Source: Bifidobacterium breve
GTDB taxonomy: Bacteria; Actinomycetota; Thermoleophilia; Solirubrobacterales; Solirubrobacteraceae
Assembly: GCA_945889475.1 (NCBI GenBank)
Contig: CAMDBT010000011.1
Coordinates: 1-44,634, forward strand
DNA length: 44,634 nt
Direction of reading: 5' to 3'
Shown here: positions 6,730 to 14,881 of the stretch, piece by piece
Layout: each line of letters begins with the position of its first letter
Numbering within the stretch: position 1 is the stretch's first letter
Program-made: the position numbers and the translations under genes
Notes under the pieces: model-generated
Database searches by the model: none
What the model was told of the DNA's origin: nothing
Seen by the model: only the letters and a program-made list of their open reading frames with translations

Positions 6730-8665
6730 CGGCCGCCAAGTCAGCCTCAAACCGCTGAAGCTCTTCGTAAGCGGCTTCGACGGTGCGCGTCGCAGCGGTG
6801 TGGCGGGCCTGCGACTTGGCCGACTCGTACTCGCTGGCCCAGGCGGCTGGGTCGGCAAGCTGATCTTCGAGCGCGGCAAGTTGCTGTTCGGCCTTGGCGA
6901 CCTTCTGCTCGAGGTTCTGCTGCTCACGGCGGCGGTTCTTGGAGATCGAAGGTTTGGCGCTGGCGGGCTTCGTCGCCACGCGCAGCTGCGGTTCGCTCGC
7001 GGCGGCGGCCGGTGCCTCGCCGCGATTGGCGGCCAGCGGCGGCGGCGCATCGAGCTGCGCCAGCGGCCCGCGCTCTTCGCGCAGGCGCGCGTACTCGGCC
7101 CAGCCGCCGGCGTAGGAGCGCAGCGTGTGATGCTCAACAGCAACCGTTCGCGTGCCGACAGCGTCAAGCAGCGCTCGGTCGTGCGTCACCAGCAGGAGCG
7201 AGCCTTCAAAGCTGCGCAGCGCGTCCTCGAGTGACTCGCGGCTCTCAAGGTCGAGATGGTTGGTCGGCTCGTCGAGGATCAATACGTTCGCTTTACCGGC
7301 GACCAATACGGCGAGGCCGAGCCGCTTGCGCTCGCCGCCGCTAAGGCCGTCTAGCGGCTTCTCCGCATCCTCGCCGGAGAAGAGGAAGCGGCCGAGCAGC
7401 GCGCGAGCTTCGTTCGGGGTCAGGCCGGTGCGCTTGACCGCCGCCTCCAGCACCGTTCGCGCCCCGCCCCACTCGAGATCCTCACCGTGCTGGCTGAGGT
7501 ACCCGACGCTGACCTTGTGACCGGTCTTGAGCCGACCCGCGGTCAGCTCCTGCTCGCCGGTGAGCGCCCGCACCAGCGTCGTCTTGCCTGAGCCGTTCGG
7601 CCCGACCAGCGAAACGTGCTCGCCGCGCTCGAGCCAGAGCGTCGCGTCGTGCAGCAGCGTGCGACCAGGCACCTCAAGACGGCCGTCCTCAAGCTCAAAG
7701 ACGACACGCGCTGAGCGCTCCGGGGCAGCAAACTTGAAGCCCAGTTCGCGTCGATCTCGTGGATCCTCGGTGATCCGCTGGATCTTGTCGAGCGCCTTCA
7801 CGCGCGACTGCGCCTGCTTCGCCTTCGACGCTTTGGCGCGGAAACGTTCAACGAACTTCTCCATCCGCTCGATCTCCAGCTTCTGCTTCTGGATTGAGCG
7901 GCCGAGCGCCAACTCGCGCGCCGCCTGCTCGGTGCGCCAGGCGTGCCAGGGGCCGCTAAAGAAGCGTGAGCGGCCAGCCTCCAGCTCCAGCACGCAGGTG
8001 CCGACCGACTCCAGAAACCAGCGGTCATGGGCGACGAGGACGATCGCTGCATCGAGCTCGACGAGCGTTGTCTCAAGCCACTCGAGCGATTCGATGTCGA
8101 GGTGGTTGGTCGGCTCGTCGAGAAGAAGCACATCTGGCGATCCGGCCAGTGCGCGGGCCAGCGAGCCGCGGGTGATTTCGCCGCCGGAGAAGCTCTCGAG
8201 CGAACGGTCCAGGTCGGGCTGATGGAAACCGAGCCCAAAAACGATGTCGGTTACGCGGTCGCGCCAGTTGTAGCCGCCGGCAAGTTCAAAGCGGGCCTGA
8301 ACGTTGGCGTACGAATCAACGGCGCGCTTGTCGCCGGCCCCCATCTTCAGCTCCAGCTCCGTCAGCTTCGCTTCCAGCGCGACGGCCTCGGTGCAGCCGC
8401 TTAGCACGTAGTCGCGCAGCGTCAGTGAGCGCTCGCGCGGCGGCCGTTGGTCGTGAAGCGCAATCCGTGTGCCTTTGGCCAGCGACAGCTCGCCGGAGTC
8501 GATCGACGTCTCGCCGGCAAGCATCCGCAGCAGCGTCGTCTTTCCTGAGCCGTTGCGCCCGGCGATCGTCATCCGGTCGCGCCGCTGGAGCCGGAACGAG
8601 ACTCCACGCAGCAGCGGACGGCCAGCGACGTCCTTGCCTAAATCTGAAGCGGTGATCGTGGCCAC
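6710..8665 (-). CDS. ABC-F family ATPase
   Basis: This 651-residue protein has two ABC cassettes and no membrane segments. Walker A sequences are GRNGSGKTT and GPNGSGKTT. Signatures are SFSGGE and GLSGGE, and both Walker B regions read LDEPTNHLD, the hallmark of ABC-F proteins. A charged linker of about 80 residues (with LEIERMEKFVERFRAKASKA) lies between the cassettes. The C-terminal tail is a Lys/Glu/Ala coiled coil (LEQKVAKAEQQLAALEDQL), as in Uup/EttA-like members. ABC-F proteins act on the ribosome in translation control or antibiotic protection; which applies here cannot be read. The start is GTG at 8665, nearly back to back with the hydrolase gene. Confidence 0.93.
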   Translation of the reverse strand: MATITASDLGKDVAGRPLLRGVSFRLQRRDRMTIAGRNGSGKTTLLRMLAGETSIDSGELSLAKGTRIALHDQRPPRERSLTLRDYVLSGCTEAVALEAKLTELELKMGAGDKRAVDSYANVQARFELAGGYNWRDRVTDIVFGLGFHQPDLDRSLESFSGGEITRGSLARALAGSPDVLLLDEPTNHLDIESLEWLETTLVELDAAIVLVAHDRWFLESVGTCVLELEAGRSRFFSGPWHAWRTEQAARELALGRSIQKQKLEIERMEKFVERFRAKASKAKQAQSRVKALDKIQRITEDPRDRRELGFKFAAPERSARVVFELEDGRLEVPGRTLLHDATLWLERGEHVSLVGPNGSGKTTLVRALTGEQELTAGRLKTGHKVSVGYLSQHGEDLEWGGARTVLEAAVKRTGLTPNEARALLGRFLFSGEDAEKPLDGLSGGERKRLGLAVLVAGKANVLILDEPTNHLDLESRESLEDALRSFEGSLLLVTHDRALLDAVGTRTVAVEHHTLRSYAGGWAEYARLREERGPLAQLDAPPPLAANRGEAPAAAASEPQLRVATKPASAKPSISKNRRREQQNLEQKVAKAEQQLAALEDQLADPAAWASEYESAKSQARHTAATRTVEAAYEELQRFEADLAAASADGP

Positions 8666-8689
8666 GAGGAGATGGTACGGTGCCGCGTA

Positions 8690-10096
8690 ATGCGCAATCC
8701 TAGGACGTTCCTAGCTCTAGCCACCGCTGCCCTCAGCCTGACGCTCGCAACTTCGGCCGCAGCCGCTGCGCCGACCGTCGTCAAAGTCGGCTCGCTGCCT
8801 GGCACCCCCGCCAAGTACAACAAAGTCTTCATCAGCAAGTACGGTCCGAGCAGTGCGAAGAAGGTGCTGCTGCTGATCCCCGGCACCAACGGTGGAGCGG
8901 AAAACTTCGCGCTCGTCGGCGCTGCGCTCGCACAACGAGTGCCCGGTCTTCAGGTCTGGGCGATGGATCGGCGCGAGCAGGCGCTCGAGGACACCTCGAT
9001 GATGAAGAAGGTGCTGGCCAACAAGGCGACGGCGCAGCAGGCGCTCGACTACTACCTCGGCTGGACGCTCAACCCGGCGCAGACCGAGAGGTTCACGCCG
9101 CTGCAAGCGAAGAACTTCAAGTTCATGAAGAACTGGGGCATGAAGATGCAGCTCGAGGACGCGCGCGCGGTAATCCTGCAGGCCAAGAAGCAAGGCAAGA
9201 CGGTGATCCTCGGCGGCCACTCGCTCGGCGGTTCGATGGCCGCCGCGTATGCCGCTTGGGACTTCGGCGGCAAGCCCGGCTACAAGGACATCGCCGGAAT
9301 CGTCGCGATCGACGGCGGACTGGCCGGAACCTTCGACTCAACCGACACGGCGGACGGCGCCCGCGCCGACCTTGCCAAGCTAGACGTCACAGTCGCCGAC
9401 CCCGACGGTCCATGGGCCAACCTGCTCGGCCTAACGGGATTCGCCTGGTCGACCGGGCCGTTCGCCCAGATCGGCGCGTTGGCCGCGCTGAAACAGCCGA
9501 ACGCACCTTCGGTGCTCGGTTCATTTCCGCTCCTGCCCTCGTACCTGAAGGCCGACGTGCCGACGACCAATGAGGGCGCGCTTGGCTTCGCGTTCGACAG
9601 TGACACCTCGCCGCAGGCGCTTTCGCTGATTCAGGTCCGAGCTGGCCAACTTGCCCCGAGCGGCGATCCGCGCGGTTGGGAAAACGGCGAAGTAACGCCG
9701 GTCCAGCACATCGCCAAGGGCTTTGGCGGAGACCGCTACGGCACCAACGGGGTCGACTGGTACTACCCAGCACGACTAAACGTTGACACCGACGGCGCCA
9801 GCTCGCTGAACCGCAACAACCCGGCGGCCAAGGTGCTCGGGCTGCGCCTCTGGCACCTAGCCCGTGTCAACATCCCTTACTACGCCTTCCAGACCTCGCT
9901 GACCGGTTCACGGGACGGTGTCGTCAACGGGGCGAAGAACTTCGCGGCACGCTCGAAGGTGCCCAACGGCGGCCTCGTGATCGTTGACCGCAAGAACTCC
10001 ACGAGCCACCTTGATCCACTGCTCGCCGCGCCCGCAACGAATGATTTCCTGAAGACGGTGATCCCGTTCCTGAAGTCGAAGATCAAGACCCGCTGA
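8690..10096 (+). CDS. Secreted alpha/beta-hydrolase-fold protein
   Basis: This protein has about 468 residues from the ATG at 8690 (an in-frame ATG at 8672 is the alternative; neither has a well-spaced ribosome-binding site). It begins with a clear signal peptide ending in an Ala run (about 1-27). The fold is indicated by VLLLIPGTNGG (oxyanion region) and the nucleophile elbow GGHSLGGS, with Ser178 by this start. The sequence AGIVAIDGGLAG follows as a possible acid strand, and a His occurs late in STSHLDPLLA. Substrate is unknown; esterase or lipase activity on an extracellular ester is the simplest guess. It stands alone, divergent from the ABC-F gene and 21 bases before a small membrane protein gene. 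Confidence 0.8.
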   Translation: MRNPRTFLALATAALSLTLATSAAAAAPTVVKVGSLPGTPAKYNKVFISKYGPSSAKKVLLLIPGTNGGAENFALVGAALAQRVPGLQVWAMDRREQALEDTSMMKKVLANKATAQQALDYYLGWTLNPAQTERFTPLQAKNFKFMKNWGMKMQLEDARAVILQAKKQGKTVILGGHSLGGSMAAAYAAWDFGGKPGYKDIAGIVAIDGGLAGTFDSTDTADGARADLAKLDVTVADPDGPWANLLGLTGFAWSTGPFAQIGALAALKQPNAPSVLGSFPLLPSYLKADVPTTNEGALGFAFDSDTSPQALSLIQVRAGQLAPSGDPRGWENGEVTPVQHIAKGFGGDRYGTNGVDWYYPARLNVDTDGASSLNRNNPAAKVLGLRLWHLARVNIPYYAFQTSLTGSRDGVVNGAKNFAARSKVPNGGLVIVDRKNSTSHLDPLLAAPATNDFLKTVIPFLKSKIKTR

Positions 10097-10117
10097 GCAT
10101 CCGATAAGCTTTTTGGC

Positions 10118-10408
10118 GTGACCTTCCGCGTCCTCGCCGCGCTTCCAGTTTCCGCGCTCAGCCTGCTGCTGATCGCGCCTGCCGCGCTAGCTGACGCGCA
10201 GGAGCCGATCAGCGGAGAGGGAACCTACGGTGCGGCCACCGACCGCGTCGTGACGATGACCGGTTTCATCGTGATCGCCTTCTTCCCGCTCTTCATCCTT
10301 TGCATGAGTTTGATGCAGTGGCGGCTTGAGAAGCGCAAAGAGGCGCGTAAGGATGCCGCCAAGCGACTCAAGGCCGCAGCCGGCGACAGCTGGCAAGCTG
10401 GCTGGTAG
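10118..10408 (+). CDS. Small membrane protein of unknown function
   Basis: This 96-residue protein starts at GTG 10118. Residues 1-25 look like a cleavable signal peptide (LLLIAPAALADA). A short polar stretch follows, then one membrane span (about 46-66, GFIVIAFFPLFILCMSLMQW), then a strongly basic cytoplasmic tail (RLEKRKEARKDAAKRLKAA). I do not recognise a family. It is 21 bases after the hydrolase gene and 11 bases before the SDR gene, so it may be co-transcribed with either. Confidence 0.75.
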   Translation: MTFRVLAALPVSALSLLLIAPAALADAQEPISGEGTYGAATDRVVTMTGFIVIAFFPLFILCMSLMQWRLEKRKEARKDAAKRLKAAAGDSWQAGW

Positions 10409-10419
10409 CACTTGGGTTG

Positions 10420-12405
10420 ATGACGACCTACCTCGTAACCGGCGCGACAGGCTTCATCGGTAGCAACCTCGTGCAGCGGCTGCTAGCCGGCGGCGACACG
10501 GTTCACGCAATCGTCCGCGAAGGATCGCGCGAACGCTTCGAAGCGACGGCGCAGGATTGGCCCGGCGCAGAGAAGCTGAAGGTCGTCAGCGGTGATCTGC
10601 TGGAGCCAAGCATGGGCGTTAGCGAAGAGTGGATCGGCAAGCAGCGCGGGAAAATTGATCACCTTTTTCACCTCGCGGCGATCTACGACATGACCGCTTC
10701 GGAGGCTCGCAACGAGGAGCTGAATACCGGCGGGACCGCCCACCTGTTGGAGCTCGTCGCGCAGCTTCAGCCCGGAACGCTCCACCACGTCTCATCGGTC
10801 GCCGTCGCCGGCTCCTACAGAGGCGTCTTCACCGAGCAGATGTTCAACGAGGGCCAGTCGCTGCCATCGCCCTACCACCGGACGAAGTTTGAGTCGGAGA
10901 AGCTGGTGCGCGAACTGAGCGCGGTGCCATGGCGGATCTACCGGCCAGCGGTCGTGATCGGCGATTCAACGACCGGCAAGATAGACAAGGTTGATGGCCC
11001 CTATTACTTCTTCAAGGCGATCCGCCGCGCGCGCAATGTGCTCCCCTCCTGGCTGCGGCTGGTTGGACCGGAGATCGGCGAGACGAACATCGTCCCGGTT
11101 GACTTCGTCGCTGACGCAATTGTCGAGATCGCTCACAAGCCGGGGCTCGACGGAAGCGCCTTCCATCTCGCATCGCCAGAGATGATTTCGTCGGCCGGCG
11201 CGCTAAGTGACTTCGCCAAGGCCGCCGAGGGGCCGCACCTCGCTCTGCGGCTGCCAGCCGGCCCGCTCAACCCGCTGGCAGCCCAGGCCAGCGCGCTGAT
11301 CGGTGCGCTGCCGGGCGTGACGACCGTCGCCAACACCGTTCTCGACGAACTGGGAATCCCAACAGAGGTGATGGAGCACACCTCCTTCAGCTGCTCTTTT
11401 GACACGGCGCAGACCGATGCCGCGCTGGCCGGCAGCGGGATTGAGGTTCCGCCGCTCGCCGACTACGCACAGGTGATCTGGGATTACTGGGAGGAACACC
11501 TCGACGCTGGCGGCTTTGCGAGCAGCTCGCTGCGCGCGGCGCTGAACGGCCGAACGGTGGTAATCACCGGTGGCTCGAGCGGCATCGGTCGCTCCGCGGC
11601 GCTGGAGATCGCCGCCGCCGGCGGCACGCCGCTGCTTGTTGCGCGTTCACTCGATAAGCTCGAAGAGGTCAAAGCCGAGATTGAGTTGGCTGGCGGTAGC
11701 GCCTACTGCTACCCGGCCGACCTTTCCGACATGGAGTCGATTGACGAGCTGGTGGCGACGATCCTCTCGCAGCACGCTGCGGTCGACATGGTCGTCAATA
11801 ACGCTGGCCGCTCGATCCGCCGCTCGCTGGTCAACAGCCTCGACCGCTTCCACGATTACGAGCGGACGATGCAGCTCAACTACTTCGGCGCGATCCGGCT
11901 GGTGATGGGTTTCATTCCGCACATGCAGCAGCGCCACTTCGGCCATATCGTCAACATCTCGTCGATCGGCGTTCAGGCCAGCCCACCGCGCTTCGGTGCC
12001 TATGTCGCTTCCAAGTCGGCGCTCGATGCTTGGACGCGCGTCGTCAGCTCAGAACTGATCGGTGACAACATCACCTTCACGACGATCCACATGCCGCTGG
12101 TGCGCACGCCGATGATCGCGCCGACGAAGATCTACGACCATTTCCCAGCGATCTCACCGGACGAGGCTGGCGCGATGGTCTGCGACGCACTGCAGCGCAA
12201 GCCGAAACAGATCAACACCAAGCTCGGAACGGCCGCTGAGGTCGGTTACGCGCTGGCGCCGAAGGTGCTCGACCAGATCCTCAATGCGGCCTTCCGCGTA
12301 TTCCCTGAGTCCGCTGCATCGTCCGGCCGCGAGGCTGCACCGGAGCAGAAAGCCAGCATTGAGCAGCTGGCGATGGCCAACCTGATGAAGGGTGTTCACT
12401 GGTAG
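10420..12405 (+). CDS. Two-domain SDR oxidoreductase (fatty acyl-CoA reductase-like plus classical SDR, PRK07201 type)
   Basis: This 661-residue fusion has two nucleotide-binding folds. The N-terminal extended SDR (about 1-350) has VTGATGFIGSNL and the YHRTKFESEK catalytic Tyr/Lys pair, and resembles acyl-CoA reductase/epimerase domains. The C-terminal classical SDR (about 370-620) has TGGSSGIGRS, NNAGRSIRRS and YVASKSALDAW (YxxxK), followed by HMPLVRTPMIAPT. This arrangement and wording match the large mycobacterial/actinobacterial SDR of the PRK07201 model, thought to work in fatty acid or wax/lipid metabolism. I chose the ATG at 10420 over a TTG just before it. Given the WS/DGAT gene 30 kb away, a role in fatty alcohol formation is possible but unproven. 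Confidence 0.88.
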   Translation: MTTYLVTGATGFIGSNLVQRLLAGGDTVHAIVREGSRERFEATAQDWPGAEKLKVVSGDLLEPSMGVSEEWIGKQRGKIDHLFHLAAIYDMTASEARNEELNTGGTAHLLELVAQLQPGTLHHVSSVAVAGSYRGVFTEQMFNEGQSLPSPYHRTKFESEKLVRELSAVPWRIYRPAVVIGDSTTGKIDKVDGPYYFFKAIRRARNVLPSWLRLVGPEIGETNIVPVDFVADAIVEIAHKPGLDGSAFHLASPEMISSAGALSDFAKAAEGPHLALRLPAGPLNPLAAQASALIGALPGVTTVANTVLDELGIPTEVMEHTSFSCSFDTAQTDAALAGSGIEVPPLADYAQVIWDYWEEHLDAGGFASSSLRAALNGRTVVITGGSSGIGRSAALEIAAAGGTPLLVARSLDKLEEVKAEIELAGGSAYCYPADLSDMESIDELVATILSQHAAVDMVVNNAGRSIRRSLVNSLDRFHDYERTMQLNYFGAIRLVMGFIPHMQQRHFGHIVNISSIGVQASPPRFGAYVASKSALDAWTRVVSSELIGDNITFTTIHMPLVRTPMIAPTKIYDHFPAISPDEAGAMVCDALQRKPKQINTKLGTAAEVGYALAPKVLDQILNAAFRVFPESAASSGREAAPEQKASIEQLAMANLMKGVHW

Positions 12406-12509
12406 AGCGCAGAAGATAGGGCTAGAATGGGTTTTCCTGATTCTGTCGTCAGCCGTGCGAGGTGATAGTTTTCTTGCCGCTTTGCAGTGCTAGTAAAGGA
12501 GCGCCCCAG

Positions 12510-13679
12510 ATGCCCGAAGTTGCCTTCCCCTTCACAGCAGCCGACGTTGAGCGAACCTGCACACGCCTCTCGGAGGCGACGATGCTACCCGGCAGCGCCT
12601 TCACCGACCGGTCGGTTTTCGAGTGGGAAGTGGAAAACTTTTTTCGGGCCGGTTGGGTCTGCGTCGGCCACAGCAGCCAGCTGCGCGAGCGCGGCCAGTA
12701 CATCTCAGCTCAGGTCGGGCCAACCAGCGTGCTCGTCGTCGCCGACGACGACGCTCTGCCGCGGGCCTTCATCAACAGCTGCCGCCACCGCGGCGCAAAG
12801 ATCGTTGACGAGCCAGAAGGGCAGGTGCGCCGCCTGCGCTGCCCCTACCACGCTTGGTCGTACGGCTTCGACGGCTCATTGACAAACGCCCCTTTCACCG
12901 ACGATCTGGTCGACTTCGACCCCAGCTGCATGGGTCTGCTGCCGGTCGAGCTGGCTGTTGTCGAAGGGCTGGTGCTGATCGACCTCTCGGGCGAGGCTGG
13001 CGCGCCGGCCGAGCACATCGGCGATCTGGCCAAGCATCTAGCCCGCTACCGGCTCGCTGAACTGAGGCGCGGCGCGGGGGTTGTCTACGACGTCAACGCC
13101 AACTGGAAGACGATCATCGAAAACTACAGTGAGTGCCTTCATTGTCCAGGCATCCACCCTGAGCTGAGCCGCCTATCGCACTACCTCAGCGGCGAGACGC
13201 TCAAAGGCGATGGCGATTGGTGCGGCGGCTCGATGGAGCTTGCCGAAAGCGCCGAAACGATGGCCAAGGCGGGCGGCCGTAACCACCGCGAGCCGATCGA
13301 GGGACTCAGCGAGGCCGACGTTCGCAGCGTGCTCTACTTCGCAATCTTTCCCAACGCGCTGGTCTCGCTCCACCCCGACTACGTGATGCTGCACAAGCTT
13401 TGGCCGAAAGCGCCCAACCGCACCGAGGTGAGCTGCGAATGGCTGTTCGAGGACCGCACGCTGACGGCGGCCGATTTCGACCCCAGCGACGCCGTTGAGT
13501 TCTGGGATCAGGTCAACCGCGAGGACTGGCGCGTCTGCGAATTGACGCAGAGGGGGCTCGGCGACGGATCGCTGCCAGCAGGCCGCTACACGAAGCAGGA
13601 GGACGCCGGCCACAAGTTCGACGTGATCGTCGCCCATCGCTACCTCGAAGCGCTCGGCGCCGAGATTCCTGCGCGCTAG
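12510..13679 (+). CDS. Rieske non-heme iron oxygenase, alpha (large) subunit
   Basis: This protein has 389 residues from the ATG at 12510, which has AAAGGAG at good spacing; an upstream in-frame start at 12462 lacks one. The Rieske domain has Cys-x-His-x17-Cys-x2-His, beginning CRHRGAKI and ending CPYHAW. The catalytic domain has NWKTIIENYSECLHCPGIHP, the ring-hydroxylating oxygenase pattern that supplies the mononuclear iron histidines. Such enzymes hydroxylate or demethylate aromatic rings or quaternary amines using electrons from a separate reductase. No reductase or beta subunit gene is adjacent. An FUSC-type exporter gene follows 52 bases later. The substrate is not readable. Confidence 0.92.
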   Translation: MPEVAFPFTAADVERTCTRLSEATMLPGSAFTDRSVFEWEVENFFRAGWVCVGHSSQLRERGQYISAQVGPTSVLVVADDDALPRAFINSCRHRGAKIVDEPEGQVRRLRCPYHAWSYGFDGSLTNAPFTDDLVDFDPSCMGLLPVELAVVEGLVLIDLSGEAGAPAEHIGDLAKHLARYRLAELRRGAGVVYDVNANWKTIIENYSECLHCPGIHPELSRLSHYLSGETLKGDGDWCGGSMELAESAETMAKAGGRNHREPIEGLSEADVRSVLYFAIFPNALVSLHPDYVMLHKLWPKAPNRTEVSCEWLFEDRTLTAADFDPSDAVEFWDQVNREDWRVCELTQRGLGDGSLPAGRYTKQEDAGHKFDVIVAHRYLEALGAEIPAR

Positions 13680-13680
13680 C

Positions 13681-13701
13681 CGGCCGCCGCCCGATCGGCC
13701 G
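13681..13701 (+). terminator. GC-rich hairpin after the Rieske oxygenase gene
   Basis: CGGCCG at 13681-13686 pairs with CGGCCG at 13696-13701 across a 9-base loop, starting one base after the stop codon. There is no T-tract, so it would be a non-canonical terminator at best. GC-rich DNA gives such stems by chance. Confidence 0.3.
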
Positions 13702-13731
13702 CTAAGGTTCGGTGCCGCTGCGCCAGCCGTT

Positions 13732-14796
13732 ATGTCTTTCTCATCGAAGTTCAACCGCGACAACCTCATCCCGATCGGGCGTCGAGCGCTGGTCGTAGCG
13801 CTTTCAGGGCTGATCGCATACGAGGTCGGTGGCCTGCTCGGCATTGGCAACAAGTTCATCGCGATCAGCGCCGTGATCGTCTCCCAAGCGCCGTCGCTCG
13901 GTCGCTCGTTGATCAAGATCCGCAAGCGCACGCTCGGCACCTTGGTCGGCGTGTTGGCGGGCGCACTGATCCTCTGGCTGCTTGGCAGCGGACCATTGGA
14001 GATCTTCATCGCGATCGCGATCGGCTACATCGTTGCCGCGCTGTTGGGGCTGGGCGACGCATCGCGGATCGCGGCGCTCGGCGCGCTTGCTGTGGTGATG
14101 GCCCCTGTCGGCGGGCCGCTGATCAGCGCCGGAATCCGATTCCTCGACATCTTCCTCGGAGCGTTGATCGGGCTAGTGGTGATGTTGATCATCTACCCCG
14201 ACCGTGCGAGTCCAAAGGTCCTAGCTGGCCTCGCTGCAATACCCGAGAAGCTCGCCGATCTCCTGACCGGTTTGAGCGCCTCTGACTGGACATCGGAGAC
14301 CGGCGCCGACTCGGCCGCAGCAATGGAACGAATCTCTGAGCTGCGCAACGAGATCGGAAACCTCCGCCCACTGATCAATGAGGCTGGCCACGAGCCAGGT
14401 TCGCGTGATCACCATCCCGCTCTCGTAGCGTCGGTTCTGCAGCACATGCTTGGCGCAGCCGATGCGGTCTTCGAAGAACGAGGGCGCATTCGGACTGAGC
14501 CGCCAAAGGCTTTCGCCGCCGCCGCGCAGAGACTTGCTTCACGGACCGCCGAGCAACTTGCCGCAGCCGCCCCCGCGATCCGTTCATTACAACCGATCGG
14601 CGAGTTCCCGGATCAGAGTGCCCTCTGTCACGCGCTGCTGCAAGAGACCGAACATCTGATCACCGACGAATCTGCCGACAGCCGCAGACTGATCCGCCTC
14701 GTCGGCTACAGCACTGAGCTGCGTCGGCTCGCGCACTTCACCGCATCGCTCGAAGGCCTCACGGTGGCGGCAGCGCCTGCAGTAGACGCCGTTTAG
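13732..14796 (+). CDS. FUSC/aromatic acid exporter-like membrane protein
   Basis: This 354-residue protein has an N-terminal half of about five membrane spans (residues 15-145) with Gly-rich helices and the conserved basic segment KIRKRTLGTLVGV found in fusaric-acid-resistance/ArAE-type proteins (usually written R..GTl.G). The C-terminal 200 residues are soluble and helical, with an RLASRTAEQLAAAAPAI segment. Family members export aromatic or organic acids, or only resemble exporters. It lies next to a Rieske oxygenase, so it may export an aromatic product; this is inference from neighbourhood alone. The ATG at 13732 is the first start of the frame. Confidence 0.75.
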   Translation: MSFSSKFNRDNLIPIGRRALVVALSGLIAYEVGGLLGIGNKFIAISAVIVSQAPSLGRSLIKIRKRTLGTLVGVLAGALILWLLGSGPLEIFIAIAIGYIVAALLGLGDASRIAALGALAVVMAPVGGPLISAGIRFLDIFLGALIGLVVMLIIYPDRASPKVLAGLAAIPEKLADLLTGLSASDWTSETGADSAAAMERISELRNEIGNLRPLINEAGHEPGSRDHHPALVASVLQHMLGAADAVFEERGRIRTEPPKAFAAAAQRLASRTAEQLAAAAPAIRSLQPIGEFPDQSALCHALLQETEHLITDESADSRRLIRLVGYSTELRRLAHFTASLEGLTVAAAPAVDAV

Positions 14797-14844
14797 GCGC
14801 GGCGGCGAGGCGGGAGTCAGCGCGGGCAACGGACTGGGTTCCGT

Positions 14845-14874
14845 TTGACAGCCGCACCTTCGGCGCGGTAGTAA
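14845..14874 (+). promoter_or_regulatory. Possible promoter of the pot-like operon
   Basis: A perfect TTGACA (14845-14850) is followed after 18 bases by TAGTAA (14869-14874). This would place the transcription start close to 14881, almost on the proposed start of the binding-protein gene. The -10 match is weak (3 of 6), so this is tentative. Confidence 0.35.
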
Positions 14875-14881
14875 TGGAGTC

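Noticed and set aside
13173-14009. Minus-strand open frame of 278 codons under the Rieske and FUSC genes
   Set aside because: It runs antisense through two well-supported genes and their gap, and has no recognisable motif.
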